From Blautia hydrogenotrophica DSM 10507 (GTDB lineage Bacteria > Bacillota > Clostridia > Lachnospirales > Lachnospiraceae): a DNA stretch of 64,000 bases. The stretch is taken from contig NZ_CP136423.1 of NCBI RefSeq assembly GCF_034356035.1, forward strand, positions 2,852,001 through 2,916,000, read 5' to 3'. Positions 46,697-55,973 of this stretch are shown piece after piece. The notes under the pieces are model-generated. The model saw only the letters and a list, made by a program, of their open reading frames with translations. It did not search any database and was not told where the DNA came from. The translations under genes were made by a program, and so were the position numbers. Each line of letters opens with the position of its first letter. Position 1 is the stretch's first letter.

Positions 46697-47167
46697 TCAT
46701 ATTTCTTTTCGGCCCGTTTTGAGCAGACACGAAAGTCCACAGATCAGTACTCCCGCAAAAACACAAAAGTCCGATAAATTAAACACAAGCTTTTTCAGCT
46801 TCTTGTTTTTCACGGAAAAACTCAGATAATCTGTCACATACCCTTTTCTTAGTCTCTCCCAACAGTTGTTCAATCCGCCGCCTGTCAGCAGGCACAGCCC
46901 TAATTTCGTCAGCTTCTCCCCTCTAACGGCCAGCTTCTTCAAAAATTCCCAGATTACACCTGAGAGCACAAAGAAAGACAGACCTTTATTCAGCTTCGGA
47001 TAGTTTTTCAAAAAGCCAAGAGCTGCTCCCTCATTGTGATAATTGCGCAGGATCATCCTGCCGCCAAGTATTGCTTCTTCCTCTCCTTGAAGCCTGTGAC
47101 TGTTGGTATAATCCTTTAAGCCATAATCCACCCCAAATATCCCCAAAGCAAGCAACAAAAACTTCAT
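46697..47167 (-). CDS. Signal peptidase II-like protein with altered catalytic residue
   Basis: Signal peptidase II removes lipoprotein signal peptides after Lgt. The 156-residue protein has four hydrophobic segments and LspA-like motifs: D14YGLK, NYHNEGAALGF (family NxGAAFG), GGGLNNCWERLRKGYVTDY (family GGxxNxxDR) and FNLSD at 130-133. The first catalytic aspartate is glutamate here (E104), while the second, D133, is kept. It may therefore be a poorly active or specialised homologue, and a standard LspA is expected elsewhere in the genome. AGGAG precedes the ATG. Likely cotranscribed with clpX and the zinc-ribbon gene. Confidence 0.75.
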   Translation of the reverse strand: MKFLLLALGIFGVDYGLKDYTNSHRLQGEEEAILGGRMILRNYHNEGAALGFLKNYPKLNKGLSFFVLSGVIWEFLKKLAVRGEKLTKLGLCLLTGGGLNNCWERLRKGYVTDYLSFSVKNKKLKKLVFNLSDFCVFAGVLICGLSCLLKTGRKEI

Positions 47168-47170
47168 AGG

Positions 47171-47647
47171 CTACTCCTGCTCCGACTCTTTTGTCTCATC
47201 AGCCTTCTCCTGTGTCTCCTCGCCCGTCTTATCTGTCTCGTCCGTAAACTCATCTTCCGCCTCTGAGCAGTCAGAATCCTCCTCACAGTGCGCCCCACAG
47301 TAACTGCAATAGCTGGCAGCTCTATCTATAGAACGTCCGCAGGCAGGACAGATTTTGCAGCCTTTCCGCCGCGCAATTTCTTCCTCATACCTGGCCAGCA
47401 TTACTTTATGACCTGTGATCTTATCACAGAGCTCCTCGACCTCTAAATCCATTGTCTCACCTTTCACATGGCGATGATAAATCAGATCTCCTAAGTCTTC
47501 CAGACTCTTTTTGATCTGACGTTTCTCTCCCGCTGACCTGCTATAAAATTTTTGAAGCTCCACAAGATCATCGGCCTTTTCTCCTATCATCTTCGCCGTA
47601 CGTCCAAGGGTCTCCCCCAATTCTTCAAAAATACGATCTTTTCCCAT
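47171..47647 (-). CDS. Zinc-ribbon coiled-coil protein of unknown function
   Basis: The 158-residue protein has an N-terminal helical, coiled-coil-like region (1-95), a zinc ribbon with two CxxC knuckles (CKICPACG and CSYCG, about 97-118), and a strongly acidic Glu/Asp/Thr tail. Such proteins are common in Clostridia but have no assigned function. GGAGG is 7 nt before the ATG. It lies 17 nt after clpX. Confidence 0.8.
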   Translation of the reverse strand: MGKDRIFEELGETLGRTAKMIGEKADDLVELQKFYSRSAGEKRQIKKSLEDLGDLIYHRHVKGETMDLEVEELCDKITGHKVMLARYEEEIARRKGCKICPACGRSIDRAASYCSYCGAHCEEDSDCSEAEDEFTDETDKTGEETQEKADETKESEQE

Positions 47648-47664
47648 AAAAAACCTCCGTTTTT

Positions 47665-49098
47665 CTAAGAATGTGCCTCCAGTTGCGGTATCTCTTGACC
47701 TCTCAGAAGAATTCTTGGTCCTCCATTTCCCTCAATATACTCTCGAGTAATAATTACCTGACCAATACTGTCATCCTTTGGAATCTCATACATGATATCC
47801 AGCATATATTCTTCAAGAATTGCTCGAAGCGCCCTAGCACCAGTGTGCTTCTCCAGCGCTTTTTTTGCAATCGCTTCCAGCGCTCCGTCATCAAATTCCA
47901 ACCTGACCTCATCTAAAGCCAAAAGCTTCTGATACTGCTTCAAAATAGCGTTTTTAGGTTCTTTAAGAATCTTCACCATCATCTCCTGCGTCAGTCCGCT
48001 CAGAGTAAAAATAATCGGAAGGCGGCCAATAAACTCTGGAATCATCCCAAAACTTCTCAGATCCTCCACTGTCACCTTCTCCAAAATCTTATTGTCCCTG
48101 TCGTATTTATCCTTCAAATCGGCCCCAAATCCCATGGAAGCCTGTTTGTTCAACCTTTCTTTGATGACATTCTCCAGCTCTGGAAAAGCCCCTCCGCAGA
48201 TGAATAGAATATTCCTGGTGTTGACTGTGGTCAAAGGCACCATAGCATTTTTGCTGTTCGCCCCTACCGGTACCTCTACTTCACTTCCCTCCAACAATTT
48301 TAACAATCCCTGCTGAACAGACTCGCCACTGACATCCCTTTGGTTCGTGTTTTTCTTCTTTGCCAGCTTATCAATCTCATCGATAAAAATAATTCCCTGT
48401 TCTGCTTTCTCCACATCGTTGTCTGCCGCAGCTAAAAGCTTAGAAACAACACTTTCGATATCGTCGCCGATATAGCCCGCCTCTGTCAGAGAAGTGGCAT
48501 CCGCAATGGCCAGCGGGACATCCAGTAGTTTTGCCAAGGTCTTGACCAGGTAAGTTTTTCCGCAGCCTGTCGGACCGATCATCAGCATATTCGACTTTTC
48601 AATCTCAATCTCGTCCATGGTGTCTGTCGCCACCCTTTTATAATGATTGTAAACCGCCACTGAAATAACCTTCTTAGCGTGCTCCTGTCCTATGACATAG
48701 TCGTCCAGAGTCGCCTTGATCTTGTGCGGGGCCGGTATGCTGCGGATATCCAGAACTTTCTTGGGTTCCTTTTTTTTCGAGCGCTTTTTGATTTTCTGAC
48801 TGTTTGGAATCTGATTTTGAAGACTGTTCAAATCGATCATACTGATATTCGGCATATGATTCATCAAATCCTGATAGTTCAGATTTCCCTGATTCATCGT
48901 GTCGAAGCTTTTCTGCATACACTCTGTACAAATATGTATATGATTGGGCAAATCAATCATCTGCCCGGCCACGCTCTCTGGTCTTCTACAGAGAAAGCAT
49001 ATTTTCTCGTACTCATCGTCAGAGCCCGATGAAGCCTCTGCCTCGCTCTTCACAAGCCCCTCCGCCGTCTTATCTTTTTTATCAAAATCGTCTGACAT
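47665..49098 (-). CDS. clpX: ATP-dependent Clp protease ATP-binding subunit ClpX
   Basis: ClpX unfolds proteins and feeds them to ClpP. The 477-residue protein has the N-terminal zinc domain (CFLC...CTEC, about 34-62), an unusually long Asn/Gln- and Lys-rich linker (about 65-120), then the AAA+ core with GPTGCGKTYLVKTLA, IIFIDEIDKLAKK and the ClpP-contact loop MGFGA. It is about 50 residues longer than typical ClpX because of the linker. No clpP is adjacent. The promoter region holds a perfect palindrome. Confidence 0.95.
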   Translation of the reverse strand: MSDDFDKKDKTAEGLVKSEAEASSGSDDEYEKICFLCRRPESVAGQMIDLPNHIHICTECMQKSFDTMNQGNLNYQDLMNHMPNISMIDLNSLQNQIPNSQKIKKRSKKKEPKKVLDIRSIPAPHKIKATLDDYVIGQEHAKKVISVAVYNHYKRVATDTMDEIEIEKSNMLMIGPTGCGKTYLVKTLAKLLDVPLAIADATSLTEAGYIGDDIESVVSKLLAAADNDVEKAEQGIIFIDEIDKLAKKKNTNQRDVSGESVQQGLLKLLEGSEVEVPVGANSKNAMVPLTTVNTRNILFICGGAFPELENVIKERLNKQASMGFGADLKDKYDRDNKILEKVTVEDLRSFGMIPEFIGRLPIIFTLSGLTQEMMVKILKEPKNAILKQYQKLLALDEVRLEFDDGALEAIAKKALEKHTGARALRAILEEYMLDIMYEIPKDDSIGQVIITREYIEGNGGPRILLRGQEIPQLEAHS

Positions 49099-49170
49099 AT
49101 TTCTTCCTCTCTTTCAGATGCCGTCTTACTTCTTCGCAGACCGCCAACTCTTTGTAAATATTATTTACTC

Positions 49171-49200
49171 ATTATAACATACTATAGTATAGACTACCAA
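49171..49200 (-). promoter_or_regulatory. clpX promoter with palindromic operator candidate
   Basis: TTGGTA (49195-49200), 18-nt spacer and TATAAT (49171-49176) on the minus strand. The spacer contains the perfect 12-bp palindrome ATACTATAGTAT (49179-49190). Confidence 0.6.
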
Positions 49201-49221
49201 TAAACTTTTTATGAACCCCCT

Positions 49222-49264
49222 AAAAGCAAAGGCTCTCTTCCCACCACAATGAAAAGAAAGCCTA
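49222..49264 (-). terminator. Probable htrA terminator
   Basis: Arms AGGCTTTCTT (49254-49263) and AAGAGAGCCT (49230-49239) on the minus strand, one mismatch, followed by TTGCTTTT. It begins 54 nt after the htrA stop. Confidence 0.5.
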
Positions 49265-49317
49265 AACTCAAATTCCTATTCGTCTCTTTGGGAAAGAAAT
49301 TCTTCCCATCAGCTTTA

Positions 49318-50907
49318 TCACTCTTTCGGTTTTTCTTCTAGAGTCACTTTTAAGGTCATCTCTTTGTACTCCCCACTATCACTTCTCTGCACAATTACTT
49401 CTATGGTCTCTCCAGCCTTGTAGTACTGAAGCTTATCCATAAGCTCTGCTCTAGTGGTCATGGTCTGTCCCTCGATCTCTGTGATGATGTCCCCCTTTTT
49501 CATTCCAGCTTTCTCCGCAGCCGTGTCCTCAATCACCGCTGAGACGAAGACACCCTGAGGCATATCGTACATCTGAATCATCTCGCTAGAAATATCCAAA
49601 GGCTGTATCCCCATATATCCCATCTCATCGGCATCCACCACGTCCCTAGTCTCTTGGGCCATGAGTTTATCCAGAATGGGGGCCGCCGTGGTGATTGGTA
49701 TGGCAAAGCCCATCCCTTCCACCGTGCTGTCCACAAATTTCGCCGAATTAATTCCGATCAATTCTCCTTTCATATTCAGAAGCGCACCGCCGCTGTTTCC
49801 AGGATTGATTGCCGCGTCTGTCTGTATCAGTGAAGAACCACTCTGGTCAATCGTGCGGTCCAAAGCACTGACATAGCCACTCGTCACAGACTGGCCATAA
49901 CCCATGGCATTTCCGATAGCCACCACTTGCTCACCGACCACCAGGTTTTCCGCGTCTCCTTGCTGTGCGATTTTGATTTCACTCATGGTCTTTGCCGGAA
50001 TGTCGCTTTTTTTCACTGCGATCACGGCGAGATCATTGGCAGCATCCATTCCTTTCGTCTTCGCTGCGACCGCGTTTTCTGTGTCCAGCCCTTCGTTAGA
50101 CATTTGCTGCTGTGTCTCATCCGGGTTCATGACCTCATCTCCTATGAAGCAGACGCTTAAATTGTTCGCTCCCTCCACGACATGGTTATTCGTGGCAATT
50201 AAAAGCTCCGTATCGTTCTCTCCCACAATAATCCCAGAGCCGCTGCTGACAGAGTCATATTCCTGACTTCCAAATCCAAAAAAGTTCGGCAGTTCCTGCA
50301 CGCTCACTGCGGTAATCGCAACTACGGAAGGCATCGCACTCTTTGCCACATCTGCCACTGTATAAGCCGAACCGGCAGAAAGTTCTGAGGCAGAGCTGCT
50401 GTCGTCACTCCCACTATCCACAGTCTCTGTATGAGACAACTCTGAGGAATTATTCTGCGGAAAGAAATGATCTGTCAGCCTGTTGACTCCCTGAAATACC
50501 CCGCCGGCGATCAATCCAAAAATGACGGCTAGTGTGATCGTCATTCCAAATTTCTTCCCATTTCCTTTTTTTCTGTTTTCTGGCGGCGCCGGAGGCTTTG
50601 GCACACTCATTCTGCCTGTATATCTGGGATATTCCTGATACGTTCCATATCGATCCTGCCCAGCCGAGGAAGCACCTCTATATCCAGTCTTCCCATAAGA
50701 CTCCCGATTTGAGTTTTCCCCTTTTCTATAACTGTAATGATAGGTAACATTCTTGCTTTCCTGTGCTGCATCAGGTTTTTTAGATTCCGTTCTGTTCTCC
50801 TGATTCACCTGATAATGTTCACTGCTTTGACCTTCGTGATCTTGACTTCCGTCATTTTTCTCAATTTTCTCGTCTTTCTCTCCATTCCAGCGATATTCAT
50901 CACTCAT
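49318..50907 (-). CDS. Membrane-anchored HtrA/DegP-type serine protease
   Basis: A 529-residue surface quality-control protease. It has a long polar cytoplasmic N-terminus (about 1-115, rich in Ser/Asn/Lys/Tyr), one membrane segment (about 120-140), a trypsin-like domain with His in NNHVVEGANN, Asp in NDLAVIAV and Ser in GNSGGALLN, and one C-terminal PDZ domain (VSAVIEDTAAEKAGMKKGD). The start is ATG 50907 with GGAGGG at 7 nt; ATG 50925 with GGAG at 8 nt is a credible alternative. Confidence 0.94.
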   Translation of the reverse strand: MSDEYRWNGEKDEKIEKNDGSQDHEGQSSEHYQVNQENRTESKKPDAAQESKNVTYHYSYRKGENSNRESYGKTGYRGASSAGQDRYGTYQEYPRYTGRMSVPKPPAPPENRKKGNGKKFGMTITLAVIFGLIAGGVFQGVNRLTDHFFPQNNSSELSHTETVDSGSDDSSSASELSAGSAYTVADVAKSAMPSVVAITAVSVQELPNFFGFGSQEYDSVSSGSGIIVGENDTELLIATNNHVVEGANNLSVCFIGDEVMNPDETQQQMSNEGLDTENAVAAKTKGMDAANDLAVIAVKKSDIPAKTMSEIKIAQQGDAENLVVGEQVVAIGNAMGYGQSVTSGYVSALDRTIDQSGSSLIQTDAAINPGNSGGALLNMKGELIGINSAKFVDSTVEGMGFAIPITTAAPILDKLMAQETRDVVDADEMGYMGIQPLDISSEMIQMYDMPQGVFVSAVIEDTAAEKAGMKKGDIITEIEGQTMTTRAELMDKLQYYKAGETIEVIVQRSDSGEYKEMTLKVTLEEKPKE

Positions 50908-51008
50908 GGCTCTTCCCTCCATCATGAAATCTTCTCCATTGCCGCACACTGCGATAACGTAAGTATAACAATTAATTGTGTAGAATATGTGACCATTTTA
51001 GGATAATT

Positions 51009-51941
51009 TCAGTTCTCTTCTTTTTGCTCCCAGTAAGATCTGTTCATAGTGCAAAATTTTATGAACCACATAGGAAAACAGCGATAGCGTTTTCCCAAAA
51101 AATATCCAGCATATTTAAATGCACTCTGAAAAAACAGCTCCGCGAGAAGCCACGGCTTTCTCTCCTTTATCAAAAACTTCGCGGTCTTCTTCACCAGAGC
51201 AATCCCCTCTCCCTCAGAAGATACTCCCTGAAAAATATCCGGTCTGCATGCCTGAGACACCCCCATATCAAAATTCCTGTGAAACTGCTGCCCACAGCTG
51301 TAGTTATGGGAGTGTATCACTCTCGCGTCTGCGCAGTAAGCAATCCGATATCCCTTCTTCACCAGTGCTGCCGCATAGTACATATCTTCATTGAAAATCG
51401 CCGATTTCTCAAAACCGCCCATCTTCTCATAAATCCTCCGGTCATAGGCTGCGCACACATTAGAACAGAAATAAGTCTTAATGCCCAGCCGGGGCAGATC
51501 TTCTATCCCCTTCGTCAGGGGCTGTTCAGGATAATTGAACTGTCTCGTAAAACGCTCTATCAGATGGCAATTCTTTGCCGGAAGCTGCCTGGCATAGGAC
51601 ACTTGGGCCTTCTCCTCAATCAATGGCCGCAAAATCTCCTCCACCAGCTTAGAATCTGCCGGCATAGCATCCTGAGTCATATAAATCATATAGTCGCTTT
51701 TGCAATCCTCGGCAGCCCGTGCTCTCGTCCCTCCATGATCAAACTCCTTCTTCTCAATATGGTGCACTCGAAGCTTCGGGTATCTCTTCTCCCAGTCCTT
51801 ATTCCAAAATTCCTCCTGGGTGTTCATTACCAAAATCCCGGAGATCGGATATGTCTGTCTCTCCAATCGGTTTAAAAGCTCTTCAAATACTTTTCCTGGT
51901 TTGTAGGTGGGAATGATAATATCTACTGTAGGTTTCTCCAT
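51009..51941 (-). CDS. GT2-family glycosyltransferase (rhamnosyltransferase-like)
   Basis: The 310-residue GT-A protein begins VDIIIPTYKPGK and has the nucleotide-sugar region FDHGGTRARAAEDCKSDY with a TQDAMP acidic motif in place of DxD. FDHGGTRN-like motifs occur in rhamnosyltransferases of wall polysaccharide loci, which fits the rmlD gene downstream in the window. It probably acts at the cytoplasmic face on a lipid-linked acceptor. The second of two adjacent ATGs is chosen because AGGAG then lies 6 nt upstream. Confidence 0.85.
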   Translation of the reverse strand: MEKPTVDIIIPTYKPGKVFEELLNRLERQTYPISGILVMNTQEEFWNKDWEKRYPKLRVHHIEKKEFDHGGTRARAAEDCKSDYMIYMTQDAMPADSKLVEEILRPLIEEKAQVSYARQLPAKNCHLIERFTRQFNYPEQPLTKGIEDLPRLGIKTYFCSNVCAAYDRRIYEKMGGFEKSAIFNEDMYYAAALVKKGYRIAYCADARVIHSHNYSCGQQFHRNFDMGVSQACRPDIFQGVSSEGEGIALVKKTAKFLIKERKPWLLAELFFQSAFKYAGYFLGKRYRCFPMWFIKFCTMNRSYWEQKEEN

Positions 51942-52078
51942 CATCTTCTCCTGACTCTCTCATAGCTATCTTCTCAGTGCTTTCGATATAGGGAAAAAGC
52001 CAGTTACAGCAGGCTTTGAGACTCTCGCCCCCAAGACCCTGTCTGAACCAGCTTTCCGCAATCAACTATTTTCTCCGT

Positions 52079-53467
52079 CTATTCCATCTCTTCACTGGAT
52101 GACTCCTCAATGCCTCCGGTATCCCCGCTGCCTTCATAGTCTCCAGTATCTCCGCCTCCATTGTCTGTGTAGCCGCTGTCATAATTGGTATCCCCACTGT
52201 CATAATCCGAATAACCGCTGTCGTAATCTTCCCCGTCATAATCAGAGTAGCCACTGTCATAACTGCTGTCATAGCCAGAATAATCCGTAGAATAATCAGA
52301 GGTATAATCCGTAACAGGCTCGGACGAATAGCTATCTTCCGACGTCGCTGTCACCGAATCAGATGTCTCAGTAACTGTGCCGCCCGCAATTCCACTGATT
52401 GTTTCACTGCGCTTCTTCACATCTTCGGATACCTGATAGTTCTTCTCTCCAAACAAAAATTCATGCAGTTTCGTAACATTCTTCTCCAGAGTATTCGGTA
52501 CTACGATATCTCCCTTGGAAGTATGGTTCATCTCCGTATGCTCGAATGGAAAACCTGAAGTATCATCAAACTTATACGACAGCATTCCTGCTCCCATATT
52601 AAAGATCTCCTGTTGAGTCAAAGAAGTCTGAACCATTGGAAATACCTTATCCATAATAGAAGAAAGGGTAGTCAGACTGGATTTCTTCGCCTTATCGGCG
52701 ATCATCTGCAACACTAACCTTTGACGTTCCGTTCTCTTAAAGTCAAGCCCTGCTGTATAGCGGATACGGCAGTAGGAAGTTGCCTGTACACCGTTTAGGT
52801 GATACGTACCTACAATTTCTGTGTCCGCCTTGGTTCCCTCCGGCTTCACCTCCGGTTTCTCAATCGGTGTGTAGGATTTTCCAGTGGCCTCAGAGGTCTC
52901 CACACAGTAATTGTTCATATGCTCGATCTCATTATAGCTCAAAGGAATATCCAGCCCTCCAAGCTCATCAATCACTGTAACCAAAGCACTGAAATCCACC
53001 GTCGCATAGTCCGTAATGTTCAAGTCCAGGTTTGTGTTTAGCATGGAAATCGCCGCCTCAGGGCCTCCTGTGGCATAGGCTGCGTTACACTTCTGATAGG
53101 TGTCATCGCCGATATCCAGCAAGGTATCTCGATATAGAGACACCAATTTCACCTCTTTGGTGTCATTATTGATGCTAGCTATCATAATTGTATCACTGTT
53201 TTGATTGTCTGCGAACTGTGACCCCTCCGGCCTGCTGTCTAGGCCAAACAGTGCTAGATTTGTGTATCCGGTCAGCGTCGTATTGCTTTCCACTGCATTG
53301 TTGATCTGAACTTTGTTCATGTCTAAGGTATCGTTCTCGATTTTATTCAGTTTGGAATTTACAAAGCTGTATGCAGCCAGCGCACCAATCAAAAGTACTA
53401 AAACTACAATCTCAATCACAAAAATGATCTTACCTGCTTTGCTTCGTCTCTTTCTCGCTTTCGCCAT
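52079..53467 (-). CDS. LytR-CpsA-Psr (LCP) family protein with repetitive acidic tail
   Basis: LCP enzymes transfer lipid-linked polymers to peptidoglycan. The 462-residue protein has a basic start, a membrane anchor (about 14-35) and the LCP domain with NSDTIMIASINNDTKEVKLVSLYRD and RIRYTAGLDFKRTERQRLVLQ, which contain the phosphate-binding Arg and Asp residues. The last 75 residues are a low-complexity Tyr/Asp/Ser/Gly repeat (YDSGYSDYD units), similar in composition to the FtsQ tail. It is located between the initiating transferase and a glycosyltransferase, which supports a ligase role for this polymer. Confidence 0.93.
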   Translation of the reverse strand: MAKARKRRSKAGKIIFVIEIVVLVLLIGALAAYSFVNSKLNKIENDTLDMNKVQINNAVESNTTLTGYTNLALFGLDSRPEGSQFADNQNSDTIMIASINNDTKEVKLVSLYRDTLLDIGDDTYQKCNAAYATGGPEAAISMLNTNLDLNITDYATVDFSALVTVIDELGGLDIPLSYNEIEHMNNYCVETSEATGKSYTPIEKPEVKPEGTKADTEIVGTYHLNGVQATSYCRIRYTAGLDFKRTERQRLVLQMIADKAKKSSLTTLSSIMDKVFPMVQTSLTQQEIFNMGAGMLSYKFDDTSGFPFEHTEMNHTSKGDIVVPNTLEKNVTKLHEFLFGEKNYQVSEDVKKRSETISGIAGGTVTETSDSVTATSEDSYSSEPVTDYTSDYSTDYSGYDSSYDSGYSDYDGEDYDSGYSDYDSGDTNYDSGYTDNGGGDTGDYEGSGDTGGIEESSSEEME

Positions 53468-53486
53468 GATCTTTCCCCTTAGTTTT

Positions 53487-54893
53487 TTAATACGCGTTTT
53501 TGTTTACAAAACCTTTGAATATCGTCAAAAACATGATTTTGATATCAAATCCAATGGTCCAATTCTCAATGTAATACAAATCGTAATCTATTCTCTTTCG
53601 TATGGATGTATCTCCCCGATAGCCATTCACCTGAGCCCATCCTGTCAGGCCCGGCCGAACCTGATGCTTCACCATATAACGCGGAATCTCTTCTCTAAAC
53701 TTCTCCACGAAGAACGGCCGTTCTGGGCGCGGTCCCACCAGACTCATATCGCCCTTGAGAATATTAAACAACTGCGGAAGCTCATCTATACTGGTACGCC
53801 GCATAAACTTTCCCACCCCGGTGACCCGTGGGTCATTTTTCACAGTCCAAGCCTTCTTCTCCTCCTGTTCCGGCTGAACCTCCATGGAGCGGAATTTATA
53901 CATCCAAAAATTCTTGTTGTGCAGACCTACTCGTTCCTGCTTATAGATCAGAGGTCCCGGTGAACTCAATTTTATCGCCACACAGGCCAAAAGCATAACC
54001 GGTGATGCAACGATAATCCCAAAAATCGAACCTGCAATATCCATCAGCCGTTTGACCATCGCATTGAACGTATTGGTCAGAGGCACATATCGGATATTGA
54101 TCACCGGAAGCCCTAGAATGTCTTCGGTATACGGCTTTGTCGGTATAATGTTATTATAATCAGGAATAAACTTGGTATGCACACCGGATTTTTCACACAG
54201 AGCAACGATTTCTTCCAGACGGTAATATTCGTTCAATCCCAAAGTGATTGCAATCTCATCCAGAGAGCTGTTGGGAAGAATCACCATCAGATTCGCAATC
54301 CGTCCAAGGACTTTGACTCCTTTGTAGGTTGTGCCTGCCGGCACACTGTCATCTAAGATACCACGGATAATATAGCCCCACTGAGGATTCGCTATGACAC
54401 GATCTATATACTCCTCCGCCGCGCGGCTGTACCCCACCAGAATCATATGTTTCTGGTTCAGTCCCCGTTTGCGGATATCCCGTAAGATGTACCGAATCGC
54501 CATACGGGCAGCCGCCTCGGCCGCCACATTGATACACACAAAAATGTAAATCATCAGACGGGAGAAATCATTTTCTTTTAGCATATACAAGGCAAACATT
54601 ATCAGAAGAACGCCAAGGGCGTTGGCCTTTACAATGTTAGCCAGCTCCAGACGCCTTCCCTGCACCCTCTTTGGAGAATACAGATTAAATGCCTGATATA
54701 AAATCAAAAATCCAGGAACAATAAACACCAGCGCGAACATATAACGTTCGAAGGGTAGAATCCCGATTAACGACGGCCCCGTCAGCTGATCGTAAAAACG
54801 AATCAACCATGCAAGCAAATAGGAAGCCGCGATAACAAAAGCATCAATCACCACATGCATACGATTGAAGTGCTTTTGATTGTCTTTAATCAA
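53487..54893 (-). CDS. Polyprenyl-phosphate sugar phosphotransferase (exopolysaccharide initiation)
   Basis: A 468-residue PHPT-family enzyme. It has four or five N-terminal membrane segments, a Rossmann-like CoA-binding-type domain ([16 protein letters not shown]), and the catalytic C-terminal domain with a membrane hairpin, [28 protein letters not shown] and [13 protein letters not shown]. It puts the first sugar-1-phosphate on undecaprenyl phosphate. The start is TTG 54893, 7 nt after AGGGGTG. It has its own promoter. Confidence 0.94.
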   Translation of the reverse strand: MIKDNQKHFNRMHVVIDAFVIAASYLLAWLIRFYDQLTGPSLIGILPFERYMFALVFIVPGFLILYQAFNLYSPKRVQGRRLELANIVKANALGVLLIMFALYMLKENDFSRLMIYIFVCINVAAEAAARMAIRYILRDIRKRGLNQKHMILVGYSRAAEEYIDRVIANPQWGYIIRGILDDSVPAGTTYKGVKVLGRIANLMVILPNSSLDEIAITLGLNEYYRLEEIVALCEKSGVHTKFIPDYNNIIPTKPYTEDILGLPVINIRYVPLTNTFNAMVKRLMDIAGSIFGIIVASPVMLLACVAIKLSSPGPLIYKQERVGLHNKNFWMYKFRSMEVQPEQEEKKAWTVKNDPRVTGVGKFMRRTSIDELPQLFNILKGDMSLVGPRPERPFFVEKFREEIPRYMVKHQVRPGLTGWAQVNGYRGDTSIRKRIDYDLYYIENWTIGFDIKIMFLTIFKGFVNKNAY

Positions 54894-54929
54894 TGTTTAT
54901 CACCCCTATTACTTCTTTTTAACATTTCT

Positions 54930-54958
54930 ACTATATACTAGTTGCCCCCAAAAGGCAA
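54930..54958 (-). promoter_or_regulatory. Promoter of the sugar phosphotransferase-LCP-GT genes
   Basis: TTGCCT (54953-54958), 17-nt spacer and TATAGT (54930-54935) on the minus strand. TTGCC and GGCAA (54943-54958) form a small inverted repeat over the -35. Confidence 0.55.
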
Positions 54959-54988
54959 CAAAATATTCACCTTTTCCCGATAAAATTA

Positions 54989-55008
54989 GTAACTATTCAG
55001 TCATATAG
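54989..55008 (+). repeat. Solo end of MITE-like family 1
   Basis: GTAACTATTCAGTCATATAG matches the family 1 terminal repeat with one mismatch in the first 16 positions. No second end is seen nearby. Confidence 0.5.
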
Positions 55009-55013
55009 TCCCA

Positions 55014-55973
55014 TTATCTTCGATAAAAACCGCGGGGGATGTTTTTCCACAATTCCATTTGGATTCTTCCGCATCTTCGGATTTTTTTCAAAGTAAATGG
55101 AACTTTTTTTTCTTTCTTGCACAGCTGAAAACCATTTTTGATGCCAGCCGCATACTCCCTGCCATAACCTTTCAGGGTAAAAAACAGAAGCTTTGCCCCG
55201 AAGCCGGCTGCCAGCAATGGGAAATTCAAAATAATCTGAGGCGCAGGCATATTTTTATAGAGCATATAGATGTTGTTGCGGGAAGAATAACGGATTTTAA
55301 ACTCGTTGTAACGGGAACCGGTAGTGCCGCTTCCCACGTGATAGACGACTGCCTTCGGCGCGAACCAGTTTTCATATCCGTATAATCTGGCCCGATACCC
55401 AATATCAGTATCTTCCAGATAAGCAAAATGTTCCTCGTCAAACATTCCTATCTTCTGAAAGATTTTTTTTCTGTAGATAGCTGCCCCCGCACAGGCCGCA
55501 AAAATTTTCTCCTCCTCCTCATACTCCTGAGATTCTCGGTCCTTTCCTCGAGCGAAAGCCCAGCCTAGAGCATTGTAATAGTTGCCTGCATCGTCCACCA
55601 GATTCCGGTTCCGATACTGCAGAAGCTTTGCCCCGCAGGAGAAAGCCCTGGGATGGCGCTCCATCGCGGCAACCATCTCTCTGACAAAATTCTCGTCCGA
55701 CTGGGTGTCGTTATTCAACAACAGCACATAAGGTGAATTAGCCTGGCAAATTCCTCTGTTCACCGCGCCGCAGAAGCCGAAATTCTCCTCCAACTGAACA
55801 ATCTGAACCTGTGGAAAGTGTTCTCGCACCCACTCAGAACTTCCATCCTCAGAACCGTTATCCACGAGTATTATGTCAAATTCTATCCCCTTTTGCCGCT
55901 CTAAGCTGCCCAGGCATTCTCCCAGGTACCCTTTCCCGTTATAATTTGGTATAATCACCGTCACTTTTTTCAT
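55014..55973 (-). CDS. GT2-family glycosyltransferase
   Basis: The 319-residue protein has VTVIIPNYNGKGYLGECL, LVDNGSEDGS, the metal-binding LLNNDTQ and the acceptor-site segment FDEEHFAYLEDTDIGYRARLYG. It resembles rhamnosyl- or glucosyltransferases of wall polysaccharides. It overlaps the end of the upstream two-domain transferase by 35 nt. Confidence 0.9.
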   Translation of the reverse strand: MKKVTVIIPNYNGKGYLGECLGSLERQKGIEFDIILVDNGSEDGSSEWVREHFPQVQIVQLEENFGFCGAVNRGICQANSPYVLLLNNDTQSDENFVREMVAAMERHPRAFSCGAKLLQYRNRNLVDDAGNYYNALGWAFARGKDRESQEYEEEEKIFAACAGAAIYRKKIFQKIGMFDEEHFAYLEDTDIGYRARLYGYENWFAPKAVVYHVGSGTTGSRYNEFKIRYSSRNNIYMLYKNMPAPQIILNFPLLAAGFGAKLLFFTLKGYGREYAAGIKNGFQLCKKEKKVPFTLKKIRRCGRIQMELWKNIPRGFYRR

